Shown: positions 54,166 to 61,956 of the stretch, in pieces
How the letters are laid out: each line of letters opens with the position of its first letter
Numbering within the stretch: position 1 is the stretch's first letter
NCBI RefSeq assembly: GCF_018129385.1
Contig: NZ_JAFCLN010000014.1
Span: 1 to 64,000, forward strand
Length of the DNA stretch: 64,000 nt
Source of the DNA: Bradyrhizobium lablabi
Lineage (GTDB): Bacteria; Pseudomonadota; Alphaproteobacteria; Rhizobiales; Xanthobacteraceae
Reading direction: 5' to 3'
The notes under the pieces: model-generated
What the model was told of the DNA's origin: nothing
Database searches by the model: none
The model's input: the letters and a program-made list of their open reading frames with translations, nothing else
Made by a program: the position numbers and the translations under genes

Positions 54166-54375
54166 ATGGCCGGCGACGATTCCCTACGAAATGCGGTCGA
54201 TACCGCTTGGTCCGTCTTCCGGGCCACCAATGATGGCATCGATGCCGCGGACAACCGTCGTTGTCTGCTTGAGCGTCATCTGTCCAGGAGGCCGGAAGCG
54301 CGCGAAGGTGACGTCCAAGAGCTTGCAAACTTCGGATTGGCTTACCTCGCGCGACTTTCGGGGGACGAACGTTGA
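54166..54375 (+). CDS. small conserved protein of unknown function
   Basis: 69 aa with a GGAG site 7 nt upstream. SLRNAVDTAWSVFRATNDGIDAADNRRCLLERHL looks like a small conserved rhizobial protein I cannot name. It overlaps the next short gene by TTGA. Confidence 0.6.
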   Translation: MAGDDSLRNAVDTAWSVFRATNDGIDAADNRRCLLERHLSRRPEAREGDVQELANFGLAYLARLSGDER

Positions 54376-54509
54376 GACGGCTGGAAGGGTTGCTCGAGCG
54401 GATTGTTGCCGCCAGCGCTGGACCTGATAGGACGCTCCTCGCGATTTCTTACCTCCTGTCCGCGGCTCTCGTGTTCGCCATGCGAACGGCATTTGGGATG
54501 ATCGGATAG
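54372..54509 (+). CDS. 45-aa membrane peptide
   Basis: TTG start overlapping the previous stop by 4 nt. Sequence opens LRRLEGLLERIVAASAG and has one membrane helix (TLLAISYLLSAALVFAMRTAFG). The coupling and plausible helix support translation. Confidence 0.45.
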   Translation: MRRLEGLLERIVAASAGPDRTLLAISYLLSAALVFAMRTAFGMIG

Positions 54510-54513
54510 CTGC

Positions 54514-54630
54514 ATGCGCGTTGCCCAGCTTGCTCCCCTGGCCGAAAGCGTCCCTCCGAAACTTTATGGCGGCACGGAGCGGGTGGTCGCTTGGCTGGTG
54601 GATGAGCTTATCGACAGGGGCCACCGCGTC
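54514..54630 (+). pseudogene. N-terminal stub of a group 4 glycosyltransferase
   Basis: The first 39 residues (MRVAQLAPLAESVPPKLYGG, then TERVVAWLVDELIDRGHRV) match the start of GT4 family enzymes, including the PPKLYGGTE nucleotide-sugar loop. After GHRV the frame becomes unrelated, so only the start remains. Confidence 0.75.
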
Positions 54631-54633
54631 TGC

Positions 54634-54922
54634 AGGAAAGGACGCGGCTTCCTCCGATGGCGCCGGTCAGGCCAAATCAGCAGTTGGCACCGAACTCGGC
54701 GATTGCTTTCATTTCAAAAATGGCGCCGACAATGCTTCTTCAGACGTTCTCCACGTACAGCAGCTGGGCCATGGAAGCGGGAAAGCACATGGAGATGGTC
54801 AGCATGCTGTCGGACACAAAGGACCGGTGCCAGTCCAGGATGCTGACGCTATTGATCTTTCAGCGCAGCACGATCACTCAGGGCACGCCAATAACCATGC
54901 GGTTCATGATTTGATTGTGTAG
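54634..54922 (+). pseudogene. C-terminal tail of a secreted VCBS/RTX-type repeat protein
   Basis: In a different frame from the glycosyltransferase stub the sequence reads GTELGDCFHFKNGADNASSD ... GHANNHAVHDLIV and stops. Very similar tails (ELGDSFHFK...HDLIV) end large Ca-binding repeat adhesins in Bradyrhizobium, from memory. No body of such a protein is present, so this is a fragment fused by deletion or insertion. Confidence 0.6.
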
Positions 54923-55011
54923 CCATATACTGATCGGTCAGTCATGCCGCCTCGTTTAGTTGCAAGCCGTTCGTGATACGCAGGGGACCTGCTAGCTGAC
55001 GCGATCGCTAC

Positions 55012-55048
55012 TCAACAAAAAAGGCTCCGCTGAACGCGGAGTCCCTTT
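55012..55048. terminator. bidirectional terminator-like hairpin
   Basis: AAAAAGGCTCCGC-TGAAC-GCGGAGTCCCTTTT: GC stem flanked by A-run and T-run. Ends transcription from either side. Confidence 0.7.
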
Positions 55049-55117
55049 TCGGTTGGTGTGCAACTTAGGCGGAATACTTGAACTGCAATCCCGGCAATCT
55101 CCGTATTCTATGCCAAA

Positions 55118-55333
55118 ATGGGCTGTTCTGGTCGAGCCGCGTTGATCGAGAGTGCGGACGCGTTCGCTGAGCAACTGGCCCCCGTCGTTCGGGCCATACA
55201 AGCTGAAGGCGCCACGACGCTGCGAGCGATGGCGGAAGCACTAAACCGCCGAGCAATTAAGTCTGCGCGAGGTGGCAGGTGGCATCCCGCCGCGGTGTCT
55301 AATCTCTTGGTACGGTCCGAGCGCTTTTTATAG
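55118..55333 (+). pseudogene. second serine recombinase C-terminal fragment
   Basis: 71 codons: GRAALIESADAFAEQLAPVV then EGATTLRAMAEALNRRAIKSARGGRWHPAAVSNLL. It aligns residue by residue with the end of the remnant at 52836-53369 (about 60% identical by eye) but is diverged, so it is a paralogous copy of the same recombinase type, missing everything upstream. Confidence 0.75.
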
Positions 55334-55430
55334 GCGAGAAAATAGTCGCCTTCAGGCGATGTCCGCTTCCGGCACAGCGAAGAAGATCAGACCCTTGAAT
55401 GGCACGAGAAGGTTGCCACTCCATCGCAGG

Positions 55431-55730
55431 CTACCTGCCTTTCTGGATCCGCGTGATCGTGAAGCCGCCGTCGCCGCTCTCTGCCTCGAACTTGACGGTG
55501 TCGCCGACCTTGACCTGCTTGAGCATCGCGCGATCCCTGACGTCATAGATCAGGGTCATGTCTTCCTTGAAGCCAAGGCTCGGAGCAGGACCCTGTTTCA
55601 GCGTAATGCTGCCGCTGCTCTCGTCGATCTTCTTGACCTCGCCGATAATCGTTGCGTCCTGCGCAGCGGCACCAATTCCCAAAACGGCCACCAACAGCGC
55701 CCCACCAGCCACCCGCTTGAAAACCTTCAA
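55431..55730 (-). CDS. CusF-like periplasmic protein
   Basis: 99 aa, TTG start with GAGGAG upstream. Signal peptide (VAGGALLVAVLGIGAAAQ), then the CusF OB-fold pattern: IIGEVKKIDESSGSITLKQGPAPSLGFKEDMTLIYDVRD...VKVGDTVKFEAESGDGGFTITRI. CusF carries copper in the periplasm. Here the metal-binding Trp and one Met of the canonical motif are replaced (GFKEDMTL), so copper binding is uncertain. Confidence 0.75.
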   Translation of the reverse strand: MKVFKRVAGGALLVAVLGIGAAAQDATIIGEVKKIDESSGSITLKQGPAPSLGFKEDMTLIYDVRDRAMLKQVKVGDTVKFEAESGDGGFTITRIQKGR

Positions 55731-56090
55731 AATGGACTCCTCTTCGTATCATCAGTCTCGTCCGAGGACTCCAATAGGCTGATCGCGCTGGATGGTATCT
55801 CGATTGCGAGTTCAGCTCGGCTACGCTCATACGGACCGCATCGCCATCAGTGGCGGTCGCGGCGAAACTATGACGGTGCAACAGAATCGGGTGCGTCTTT
55901 AATCATTGGCTCGTTCATTGCGCACGCATGCTGAAGCAATGCGCATCTTTCATAAGCACTCCTGATCGCTCGATCAATTTCATCAATCAGCAAACATTTG
56001 ATTGCCGGCACACAAGGACCAGCGTTCGACCTCATGAAGCTCGGACGACCGCCCCACCTGTTCGTTTGTCGACAGCAAGTCGAACCGAAC
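55731..56090. other. stretch with no supported gene
   Basis: 360 bp. A minus-strand frame here reads EIDRAIRSAYERCALLQHAC, which is protein-like but has no clear start. I do not call it. Confidence 0.3.
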
Positions 56091-56216
56091 ATGCTGTCGT
56101 ACTTCGACATCGACAAGATCAAGAAGAACACGGATGGCAGCGTCACCATCCCATGTCATCGCTGCAAGGCAGGGCGTCTAGGGCCGGTGCCGGCCTGGGT
56201 CAGTGTCGGGGGCTAG
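56091..56216 (+). CDS. 41-aa CxxC peptide
   Basis: MLSYFDIDKIKKNTDGSVTI then PCHRCKAGRLGPVPAWVSVGG. The third codon positions are strongly G/C as in real genes of this genome, and CHRC looks like half a zinc ribbon. No ribosome site; a longer start upstream is possible. Confidence 0.4.
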   Translation: MLSYFDIDKIKKNTDGSVTIPCHRCKAGRLGPVPAWVSVGG

Positions 56217-56476
56217 TTCTTGGCCAGGCCCGAGAACGACGCTCCTTGTGGCCCGACAAAGGTGCCAGTTTCCATGCATCGAACACGGGCAGACTGACAT
56301 TTGCCTGACGCACTGGGATTGTTCTTCAGACATGCATTCGCGTACACCGAGCAAGATTTCCCAACCTGTTTTGCATAACCGGTTCCCCCCATCTTGTCCG
56401 GAACACCTTGCTGACCTTGGGCCGTTCCAGTCAAAAACAGAGCCACTCCAAAAATCGCGCAAACCAACAATCTCAT
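56213..56476 (-). CDS. small secreted cysteine-containing protein
   Basis: 87 aa; signal MRLLVCAIFGVALFLTGTAQG, mature part with four cysteines (KSCSVYANACLKNN; GKCQSARVRCMETGTFVG). A pattern common among unnamed Bradyrhizobium secreted proteins. Confidence 0.68.
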   Translation of the reverse strand: MRLLVCAIFGVALFLTGTAQGQQGVPDKMGGTGYAKQVGKSCSVYANACLKNNPSASGKCQSARVRCMETGTFVGPQGASFSGLAKN

Positions 56477-56509
56477 TGATGCCTCCGCCTCGCCAATTGA
56501 TTCAAAATT

Positions 56510-56980
56510 TTATGCACCAGCCATCTTATCTTCTTTCTCCCCGCCGCGCATCACGATCTTCAACACGTCGTCGGGGCAATGGTCGCTGCAACGCCTTCGC
56601 TTCGTCCCAGGGCGCGCGCATCCAAACGTCGCGCTCTTCCTCGGTCGTCAGGATCACCGGCATCGCCTTCGGGTGGATCGGCTCGACGATGGCGTTCGGC
56701 GCGGTCGTCAGGAAACCATAGACGAGATGCGGTCCCGGAATAGGTTTGGACTTGGTGCCGCGATCACCATTGAATGTGGTCCAGATGCCGGCGAAGGCAA
56801 ACAGCGGTCGGCTGTCATTGAGCGCAAACCACACCACGTCCTTCTTCTTCGTCGCCGGGTTCGTCTCAGGCCTATTCCGCGAAGCTGTTGGCGGGGACGA
56901 GGCAGCGGTGCTCCGGCTTCAGCCAGCCTCGCCAGTGCGGCGATGACGTGTTGCGGATGTTGGTGACTGGCGGGCCGCGA
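56510..56980 (-). pseudogene. SOS response-associated peptidase (SRAP/YedK-like), decayed
   Basis: Reading leftward: PPVTNIRNTSSPHWRGWLKP...CLVPANSFAE then a stop/frameshift near 56870, PETNPATKKKDVVWFALND...IWTTFNGDRGTKSKPIPG, and a second shift near 56570 after ALQRPLP before DDVLKIVMRGGEKED. The N-terminus with the catalytic Cys2 is missing, replaced by the neighbouring small gene. SRAP proteins crosslink to abasic DNA; this copy cannot. Confidence 0.8.
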
Positions 56981-56996
56981 GCCGGGGACAGGCGCG

Positions 56997-57179
56997 ATGA
57001 AGGACTACCAAGCCCAAATCGAAAAGCTGCGGAAGGACGCAGCGGAGTGCGCAATGATCCGCGAACTTGCAACCGACAAGGCCAAGCGCGACATGTTCGA
57101 CCGCCTCGCCAGTCATCTCACCGTTTTAGCGGATCAGGTCGAAATGGTCATGCTTGAACGCAAGAGTAGCGCGAAATAA
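56997..57179 (+). CDS. small helical protein of a Bradyrhizobium-type family
   Basis: 60 aa: MKDYQAQIEKLRKDAAECAM...ATDKAKRDMFDRLASHLTVLADQVEMVM. Closely related short proteins occur in several copies in Bradyrhizobium (from memory); role unknown. It abuts the truncated SRAP start. Confidence 0.68.
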   Translation: MKDYQAQIEKLRKDAAECAMIRELATDKAKRDMFDRLASHLTVLADQVEMVMLERKSSAK

Positions 57180-57613
57180 AGCCGCCTCAGCTGGCAGCCT
57201 CTTCATCGCCGCAACGTCTAGCGTGGGTCGGCCTGCGCCCCGAGAGGGCTTGGCCCGCTGCGGGTTTGCAAGCGCCGCGGAGTCAGCCCTCGTCGGAAGC
57301 ACCCTGCGCGTGAGGAGTTCGATGGGAAGGCAGCGCAGGACGTGTGGAGTGTACAGCAGCCACGCGGGCGCCGTCGGTGCAATTGTAGACACAAGCCTCG
57401 CTGCTGCCGCTTGAAGACTAGCCCACCAGTTCCAGTTTCCCTGAAAGAAACAGCTTGGCACAAACTGCACTGTCAAAATCGTTGTGGTTGTGTTTTACTT
57501 AAGGTGCACGTCTGCCACTTCCACCCCCTGCGACACACCGGCGGCGCGTGCGGTCCCGGCGCAGCCCTCCTCTCACATCTGCGCCGGGGCCCCAAGCCGT
57601 CTGGGATAATGCG
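57180..57613. other. stretch with no supported gene
   Basis: 434 bp; open frames on both strands look like chance GC-rich frames. No repeat or hairpin of note. Confidence 0.3.
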
Positions 57614-57802
57614 ATGGACGCAGAGCGCGAACGTGGCTTGGAGGCAGGACGGCGCTGGGCCGAACATGCTTCGCCCCATGATCTTGCTGCACTGGCGAGA
57701 GGGTCGTTTGACGAAATCAGCCGCATCTTGCCCCGCGACGTATCGGATCATTTCGTCGGCGGCTTCCGCGAGGCGGTGCTGCACGTCTGGCGCGGGGCTT
57801 GA
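57614..57802 (+). CDS. small protein of unknown function
   Basis: 62 aa from MDAERERGLEAGRRWAEHAS; ends SDHFVGGFREAVLHVWRGA. Charged helical sequence with coding-like third positions. An upstream in-frame extension (MRSRRSPPL...) looks non-coding. Confidence 0.5.
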   Translation: MDAERERGLEAGRRWAEHASPHDLAALARGSFDEISRILPRDVSDHFVGGFREAVLHVWRGA

Positions 57803-57867
57803 GCGACAAGGCGTTCAAGACGCGTAGCATTCTTGCGCGGCGGGTCAATGCCCAGTGATCTTGCGGG

Positions 57868-58104
57868 CTATCCGTCAGAGTGCGGGCTTGCGTCGGGGTA
57901 GACCATTTCCTCGTGAATCTTCCCGCTCGACCGATCGAGCACCACGATCACCAAACCCGGCTGACTGTTAAAATGTCTGTGCCTCAACATCGCCGCAAGT
58001 TCCTTGCTGTGCTGAACGGCTTCACCGTCATGGGCAAAGCGCACATTAAAGCGATTGAGCGTGTGCTCGCCGGCTTTCACATCGAGAAAATACGTCTTCA
58101 GCAT
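57868..58104 (-). CDS. DUF6894-type small protein
   Basis: 78 aa: NRFNVRFAHDGEAVQHSKELAAMLRHRHFNSQPGLVIVVLDRSSGKIHEEMVYP. The layout (short beta start, helix, late VVLDxSGxxIxE) matches the DUF6894 small proteins abundant in Bradyrhizobium. Function unknown. Confidence 0.7.
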   Translation of the reverse strand: MLKTYFLDVKAGEHTLNRFNVRFAHDGEAVQHSKELAAMLRHRHFNSQPGLVIVVLDRSSGKIHEEMVYPDASPHSDG

Positions 58105-58284
58105 TCCGGCAGGCTACGCGCATATTACGACGTTGCTCTGTCATAAGACACATTGAAGCGCAGTGGGAGTCCGGTGGCATTGGGGGACGCAGCGCGCGAG
58201 GGTGCCGACGCGACGGCACCGCAACAGATGTGCCAGCAGTCGGCGCGGTCGACATCGCGGCGGCGGGTAAGGTCAGCCAACAGG

Positions 58285-58413
58285 CAAGGGTTCCTTCACC
58301 TTGATCCATGCCATACCCGAACTGGTGTATGGCCGCGCATCGCCTCACGGGTAAACAATTAGACCGCCGCTGGGGCAAAAACGGAGATGTCCGATGGGTG
58401 TGGCGGGATGGCG
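58285..58413. repeat. duplicated leader segment, copy 1
   Basis: Shares ordered blocks with 58699-58830 (TTCCTTCAC, ACCCGAACTGG, TATGGCC, CGGAGA, CCGATGGGTGTGGC). The two copies precede two different short genes. Confidence 0.65.
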
Positions 58414-58609
58414 CTTCATGCATTCAAAGAGAACTACCCGCGTCGCTGGCCAACCACGCCAGCCGGCGCAACGACGACAGGCATGCAGCAAATGCGGTTG
58501 CATCGCCGGGTACACGCCCGCACTCGAAACCCTCAACGGCAAAAACCATCGGCTGGTCCGGTGCGCCATCTGCCGGTCCCTGTCATGGTTCGATGAGCCG
58601 CCCCAATAA
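58394..58609 (+). CDS. zinc-ribbon-like small protein
   Basis: 71 aa from MGVAGWRFMHSKRTTRV with a GGAG site. Two CxxC pairs (CSKCGCIAG; RCAICRSLSWF) about 25 residues apart could bind zinc. The start region is shared with the gene at 58808. Confidence 0.55.
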   Translation: MGVAGWRFMHSKRTTRVAGQPRQPAQRRQACSKCGCIAGYTPALETLNGKNHRLVRCAICRSLSWFDEPPQ

Positions 58610-58698
58610 GGAGGTGATTGATCGTCGGGGCGATCATGATCGGCCGCGGGGGACGATCGCGAGCGCCCGTCAGTGCAATTGTAGGTTAGCCATCCAAA

Positions 58699-58830
58699 CA
58701 AGGATTCCTTCACTTTGATCTATGGAACACCCGAACTGGCATATGGCCTGGCATCGTCAATCGGGAAAAATGAGATCGCCGCGCTGGGGGCCAACGGAGA
58801 CGATCCGATGGGTGTGGCAGGTTATCGTTT
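58699..58830. repeat. duplicated leader segment, copy 2
   Basis: Second copy of the segment at 58285-58413. An overlapping frame in each copy encodes a similar peptide pattern (MxxPNWxMAxHRxxGK...RWG...RWVW), so the copies may be selected at protein level. Confidence 0.6.
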
Positions 58831-58972
58831 CGCGCATGTAAAGAGAGCTTTTCGCTTTCGGGCGGTCGTTGTCGGCAAACTGGAAGAGTTGCCATTTGTC
58901 TTTCCTGCCGCGGTCGCAATCGGCTCGCTGATCATGATCGGGATCACGCTCTTCAAGGATTGGCCCCAGTGA
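58808..58972 (+). CDS. 54-aa membrane protein
   Basis: MGVAGYRFAHVKRAFRFRAV... with one membrane helix (FVFPAAVAIGSLIMIGITLF) and a GGAG site. Its first ~14 residues resemble the gene at 58394, as part of the duplication. Confidence 0.5.
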   Translation: MGVAGYRFAHVKRAFRFRAVVVGKLEELPFVFPAAVAIGSLIMIGITLFKDWPQ

Positions 58973-59309
58973 GTGCCATCTAGTAATTAAAGGGCCCCGC
59001 GACCCCTGAGGTCAATCGCTGAGGCCCCTGGCGCGCGCGGGTCGCAGAATTCTATTCGAAGTACATGGCCACCGCGGCCGCCGGAGAGACGAGGGATTAT
59101 TTTCCATTTGAGTGGTATGCGGAAGCCGCCGTATCCGCACCGAGCCGTCTAAACGTGGTCGGAAGAGGACGACAACCTTCTCCGGTCAATTTCTGGTCCA
59201 TCAAGTCTCGTGCCGGAGATTTGAACATCAACATTCCCATCGCAAGCGCCGCAGCTGAACTGACCTTTCACGTTTCACTACGACCATCGAACGCTCCTCA
59301 GTCCGGGTT
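58973..59309. other. stretch with no supported gene
   Basis: 337 bp. A plus-strand frame across it (59065-59463) is an antisense shadow of the secreted-protein gene at its right and has no ribosome site. Confidence 0.3.
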
Positions 59310-59588
59310 CTATTCTCTTGGCTGCGCTCGTCCGGAGGTGTGGTTTTCGACCTTCCCCTCCCTCTTGAGCTTTGCGGCTCTATCTTCGGTCTTCCTTGCG
59401 GAGTCTTCCTTGTCGCGTGAAGTAGCACATTCCGAACCAGCCTCAAGATGGCCCCTCACTTGAGCCTCGTCGGCCGAGTTCTGCTGGGATTTGTCCTGCT
59501 GGAGTTTGTCCGCGCATTGTTCGGCGGAGGCGGTGGCGGCGAAGCAGCCAAAGGTTATCGCGAGAGCAATCGTGATCGATCGAGGCAT
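59310..59588 (-). CDS. small secreted charged protein
   Basis: 92 aa with AAAGGAC upstream. Signal MPRSITIALAITFGCFAATASA, then a Gln/Lys/Glu-rich, largely disordered or coiled mature part (DKLQQDKSQQNSADEAQ; RKTEDRAAKLKREGK). Unknown role. Confidence 0.6.
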   Translation of the reverse strand: MPRSITIALAITFGCFAATASAEQCADKLQQDKSQQNSADEAQVRGHLEAGSECATSRDKEDSARKTEDRAAKLKREGKVENHTSGRAQPRE

Positions 59589-60009
59589 GGGGTGTCCTTT
59601 ATACCAGCTACGGAAATTCTGGAAATCGTTTCCTTAAAGCAGACGATTTCAATCGGCTGAAACTCGTCAAAATCAAAGCTCAGCGGAGGGTGACCGTTTG
59701 AAGGGCCGGCCATTACCAGCGCGCGCGCTGCGCCGGTGGACAGGTCAATGCAACGTCCTTTCACGAATGGACCGCGGTCATTGATCCGCACGGTGACGCT
59801 TCGGCCGCTTGCGTGTGAGGTAACCGTGACAGAGAGCCAAATGACCTGGTGCGATGAGCGGCAGTCATCAGGCTGGGTTTCATCCGCTCACCTGAAGCGG
59901 TCCGACCGCCACTGTAGCCATAGTGAGAAGCGATGCAGGTCTCTGCAGATGCAGATGGAGATAAGGCACAGGCAAATGCCGCTGCGACCATGAACGGACG
60001 GGCCATCAT
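59555..60009 (-). pseudogene. RlpA-like septal ring lytic transglycosylase, frameshifted
   Basis: A signal peptide (MARPFMVAAAFACALSPSASA) leads to CIASHYGYSGGRTASGERMKPSLMTAAHRTRSFGS, the DPBB start of RlpA. A shift near 59835 then moves the frame to VTVTSHASGRSVTVRINDRGPFVKGRCIDLS, which holds the catalytic-type Asp. After GAARAL the sequence drifts from the family. RlpA cleaves naked glycan strands; this copy is broken unless frameshifting occurs. Confidence 0.75.
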
Positions 60010-60038
60010 TTTCTTCCTAGCTTCCCGCCCAGATGAGC

Positions 60039-60063
60039 AACTATTCTACATTCGCTTGGTTCC
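60039..60063 (-). promoter_or_regulatory. candidate EcfG-type general stress promoter
   Basis: Minus strand GGAAC (60063-60059), 16-nt spacer, AGTT (60042-60039), 30 nt upstream of the RlpA-like pseudogene. One base off consensus. Confidence 0.45.
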
Positions 60064-60234
60064 TTGAGATTGTTCCGCTGAACAATCCCCGGGTCGAAGA
60101 CGACGTGTTGCAATGCGACGACAAACGTCGAACGAAGTGATGTCATGCCGTGCGCGTCTCCTCGCCAAGAGCACGTCTAGTTACAGGCACCTCCAGAGAT
60201 CGATGCGGTGTTTGGCAGCTAGCGCGGTGCAGGG

Positions 60235-61467
60235 TCATGGGTTGGCCGGGGCGGTCGCCTCGGCGGGCCGCGTCGCTGAAGCGCTCGTCCTTCCATGAGG
60301 AAACATGACAACCTTTACGCAACCATCCTTCTTTTCCTGAAACGTTTCGTAGAGGTTCGGCCCATCCTCGAGATTGGCGGTGCGATGGCTGATGATCAGA
60401 GTCGGATCGACCTTGCCTTCCTCTATCAGCCGCATGAGCTTCTTGAGGTACCTGTGCACATGGGTTTGACCGGTTTTCATCGTCAGCCCTTTGTTCATGA
60501 AAGCGCCCATGGCTGTAGCGACGGCCGAGCCGATATAGACGCCGGGAACAGAGACGACCCCACCGGGCCGGCACGACATGATCGCCTGATTCAACGCATA
60601 CGGGCGATCGGTAGCCGAGATCGTGGACTGAACGGCAGAGGCCACTGCTTGCATTGCCGTTTCGGAGCCCAAGCTTTCCATGCCAACAGCTTCAATAACC
60701 GCATCCGGACCTTGTCCCTTTGTGAGCCCAAGGATCTGTTCGTGCACATTGCCATCCTTGTAGTCGATCACTTCCGCGCCGAGCCTGCGCGCTAATTCTA
60801 TGCGTTCCTTCACCGTATCAATGGCGATGACGCGTTCAGCTCCGAGCACGAAGGCGGACATGATCGAAAACAGACCAACAGGACCACAGCCCCAGACCGC
60901 AACGGTCTGACCCTTCTTGATGTCGCAATTTTCCGCCGCCATGTAGCCCGTCGGAAAAATATCTGAGAGGAAGAGCACCTGTTCGTCAGAGAAGTCCTGC
61001 GGAACAACGAAAGCGCCAAAATCCGCGAAGGGCACCCGCACGTATTCCGCCTGGCCCCCCGCATAGCCGCCGGTCATGTGCGAATAGCCGAGCGCGCCGG
61101 CGACCGGATAGCCAAGTGATTTTGCCTGGTCCGCGCCGTTTCGGTTCGACTTCTCGCAGCAGGAATAGAGCTCCATCTTGCACATGCGGCATTCGCCGCA
61201 AGCGAGGCAGAACGGGATGACTACCCGGTCGCCAATCTTCAGCCGCTTATTGTCACACCCTACCTCGACCACTTCGCCCATGCATTCGTGGCCCAAGAGG
61301 TCGCCGCTCTTCATCTCCGGCACGAAGCCGCCGATGAGATGGAGATCGGATCCGCATATCGCGCAAGCCGTCACCTTGATAATGGCGTCGCGGCCTTCTT
61401 CAATCATAGGATCAGGAACGGCTTCGCAGCGGACGTCTCCGCGACCATGGTAGACCAAAGCTTTCAT
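60235..61467 (-). CDS. zinc-dependent alcohol dehydrogenase (formaldehyde dehydrogenase-like)
   Basis: 410 aa. Catalytic zinc ligands Cys38 (CAICGSDLH) and His60 (GHECMGEV); structural zinc cysteines in FCLACGECRMCKMELYSCC; an Asp in FLSDIFPTGYMAAENC as in glutathione-independent formaldehyde dehydrogenases. NAD-binding Rossmann motif VWGCGPVGLFSI (~190). It likely oxidises an alcohol or aldehyde in the cytosol. The last ~15 residues (SASATRPAEATAPANP) are a low-complexity tail. Confidence 0.9.
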   Translation of the reverse strand: MKALVYHGRGDVRCEAVPDPMIEEGRDAIIKVTACAICGSDLHLIGGFVPEMKSGDLLGHECMGEVVEVGCDNKRLKIGDRVVIPFCLACGECRMCKMELYSCCEKSNRNGADQAKSLGYPVAGALGYSHMTGGYAGGQAEYVRVPFADFGAFVVPQDFSDEQVLFLSDIFPTGYMAAENCDIKKGQTVAVWGCGPVGLFSIMSAFVLGAERVIAIDTVKERIELARRLGAEVIDYKDGNVHEQILGLTKGQGPDAVIEAVGMESLGSETAMQAVASAVQSTISATDRPYALNQAIMSCRPGGVVSVPGVYIGSAVATAMGAFMNKGLTMKTGQTHVHRYLKKLMRLIEEGKVDPTLIISHRTANLEDGPNLYETFQEKKDGCVKVVMFPHGRTSASATRPAEATAPANP

Positions 61468-61956
61468 GTGTTAATTCCAGTGCAATCGAGAAATCTCGCA
61501 TGGACAAGCAGTTTGGAGCCATTCCGTTCCTACGGCGGAGCACTCGAAGCTGGGCCAGCTGCCGGTGGCGGACGGGCTCGCCGCGGGAGAACTAGCAAGG
61601 ATAAGTACCTGGATATCTTCGAGCGGATGGGCTGCGATCTGGGGAGGCGAAACTCAGCAGGTGCCTTCTCAGCCCTAGAAAGCCAACGCCAAACGCCGAG
61701 GACGTCGATCACGAACAGATTTGCATTCTGGATCATGGAGTGAGGCTGTGCTCGCCAGCCAACATCGTCCCATGCATCGACGCGACAATCTGCACGTTTT
61801 GCTGTGCAGCGCCCTCCGATTGTGGCTTCGGTCATTACCGCACTGCTCGTTTTATCCGCAAGCGTTGACACCGCCTCAGCGCAACGATTACTCGAGGAGC
61901 GGCCGTAGTAACGTGAATCGAAATTGCGGGCGTCGCTCGTTTGCCAGCGTTTGCGT
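61468..61956. other. stretch with no supported gene
   Basis: 489 bp upstream of the alcohol dehydrogenase. Open frames (for example minus 61530-61976) have no domain, ribosome site or coding bias. Confidence 0.3.
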
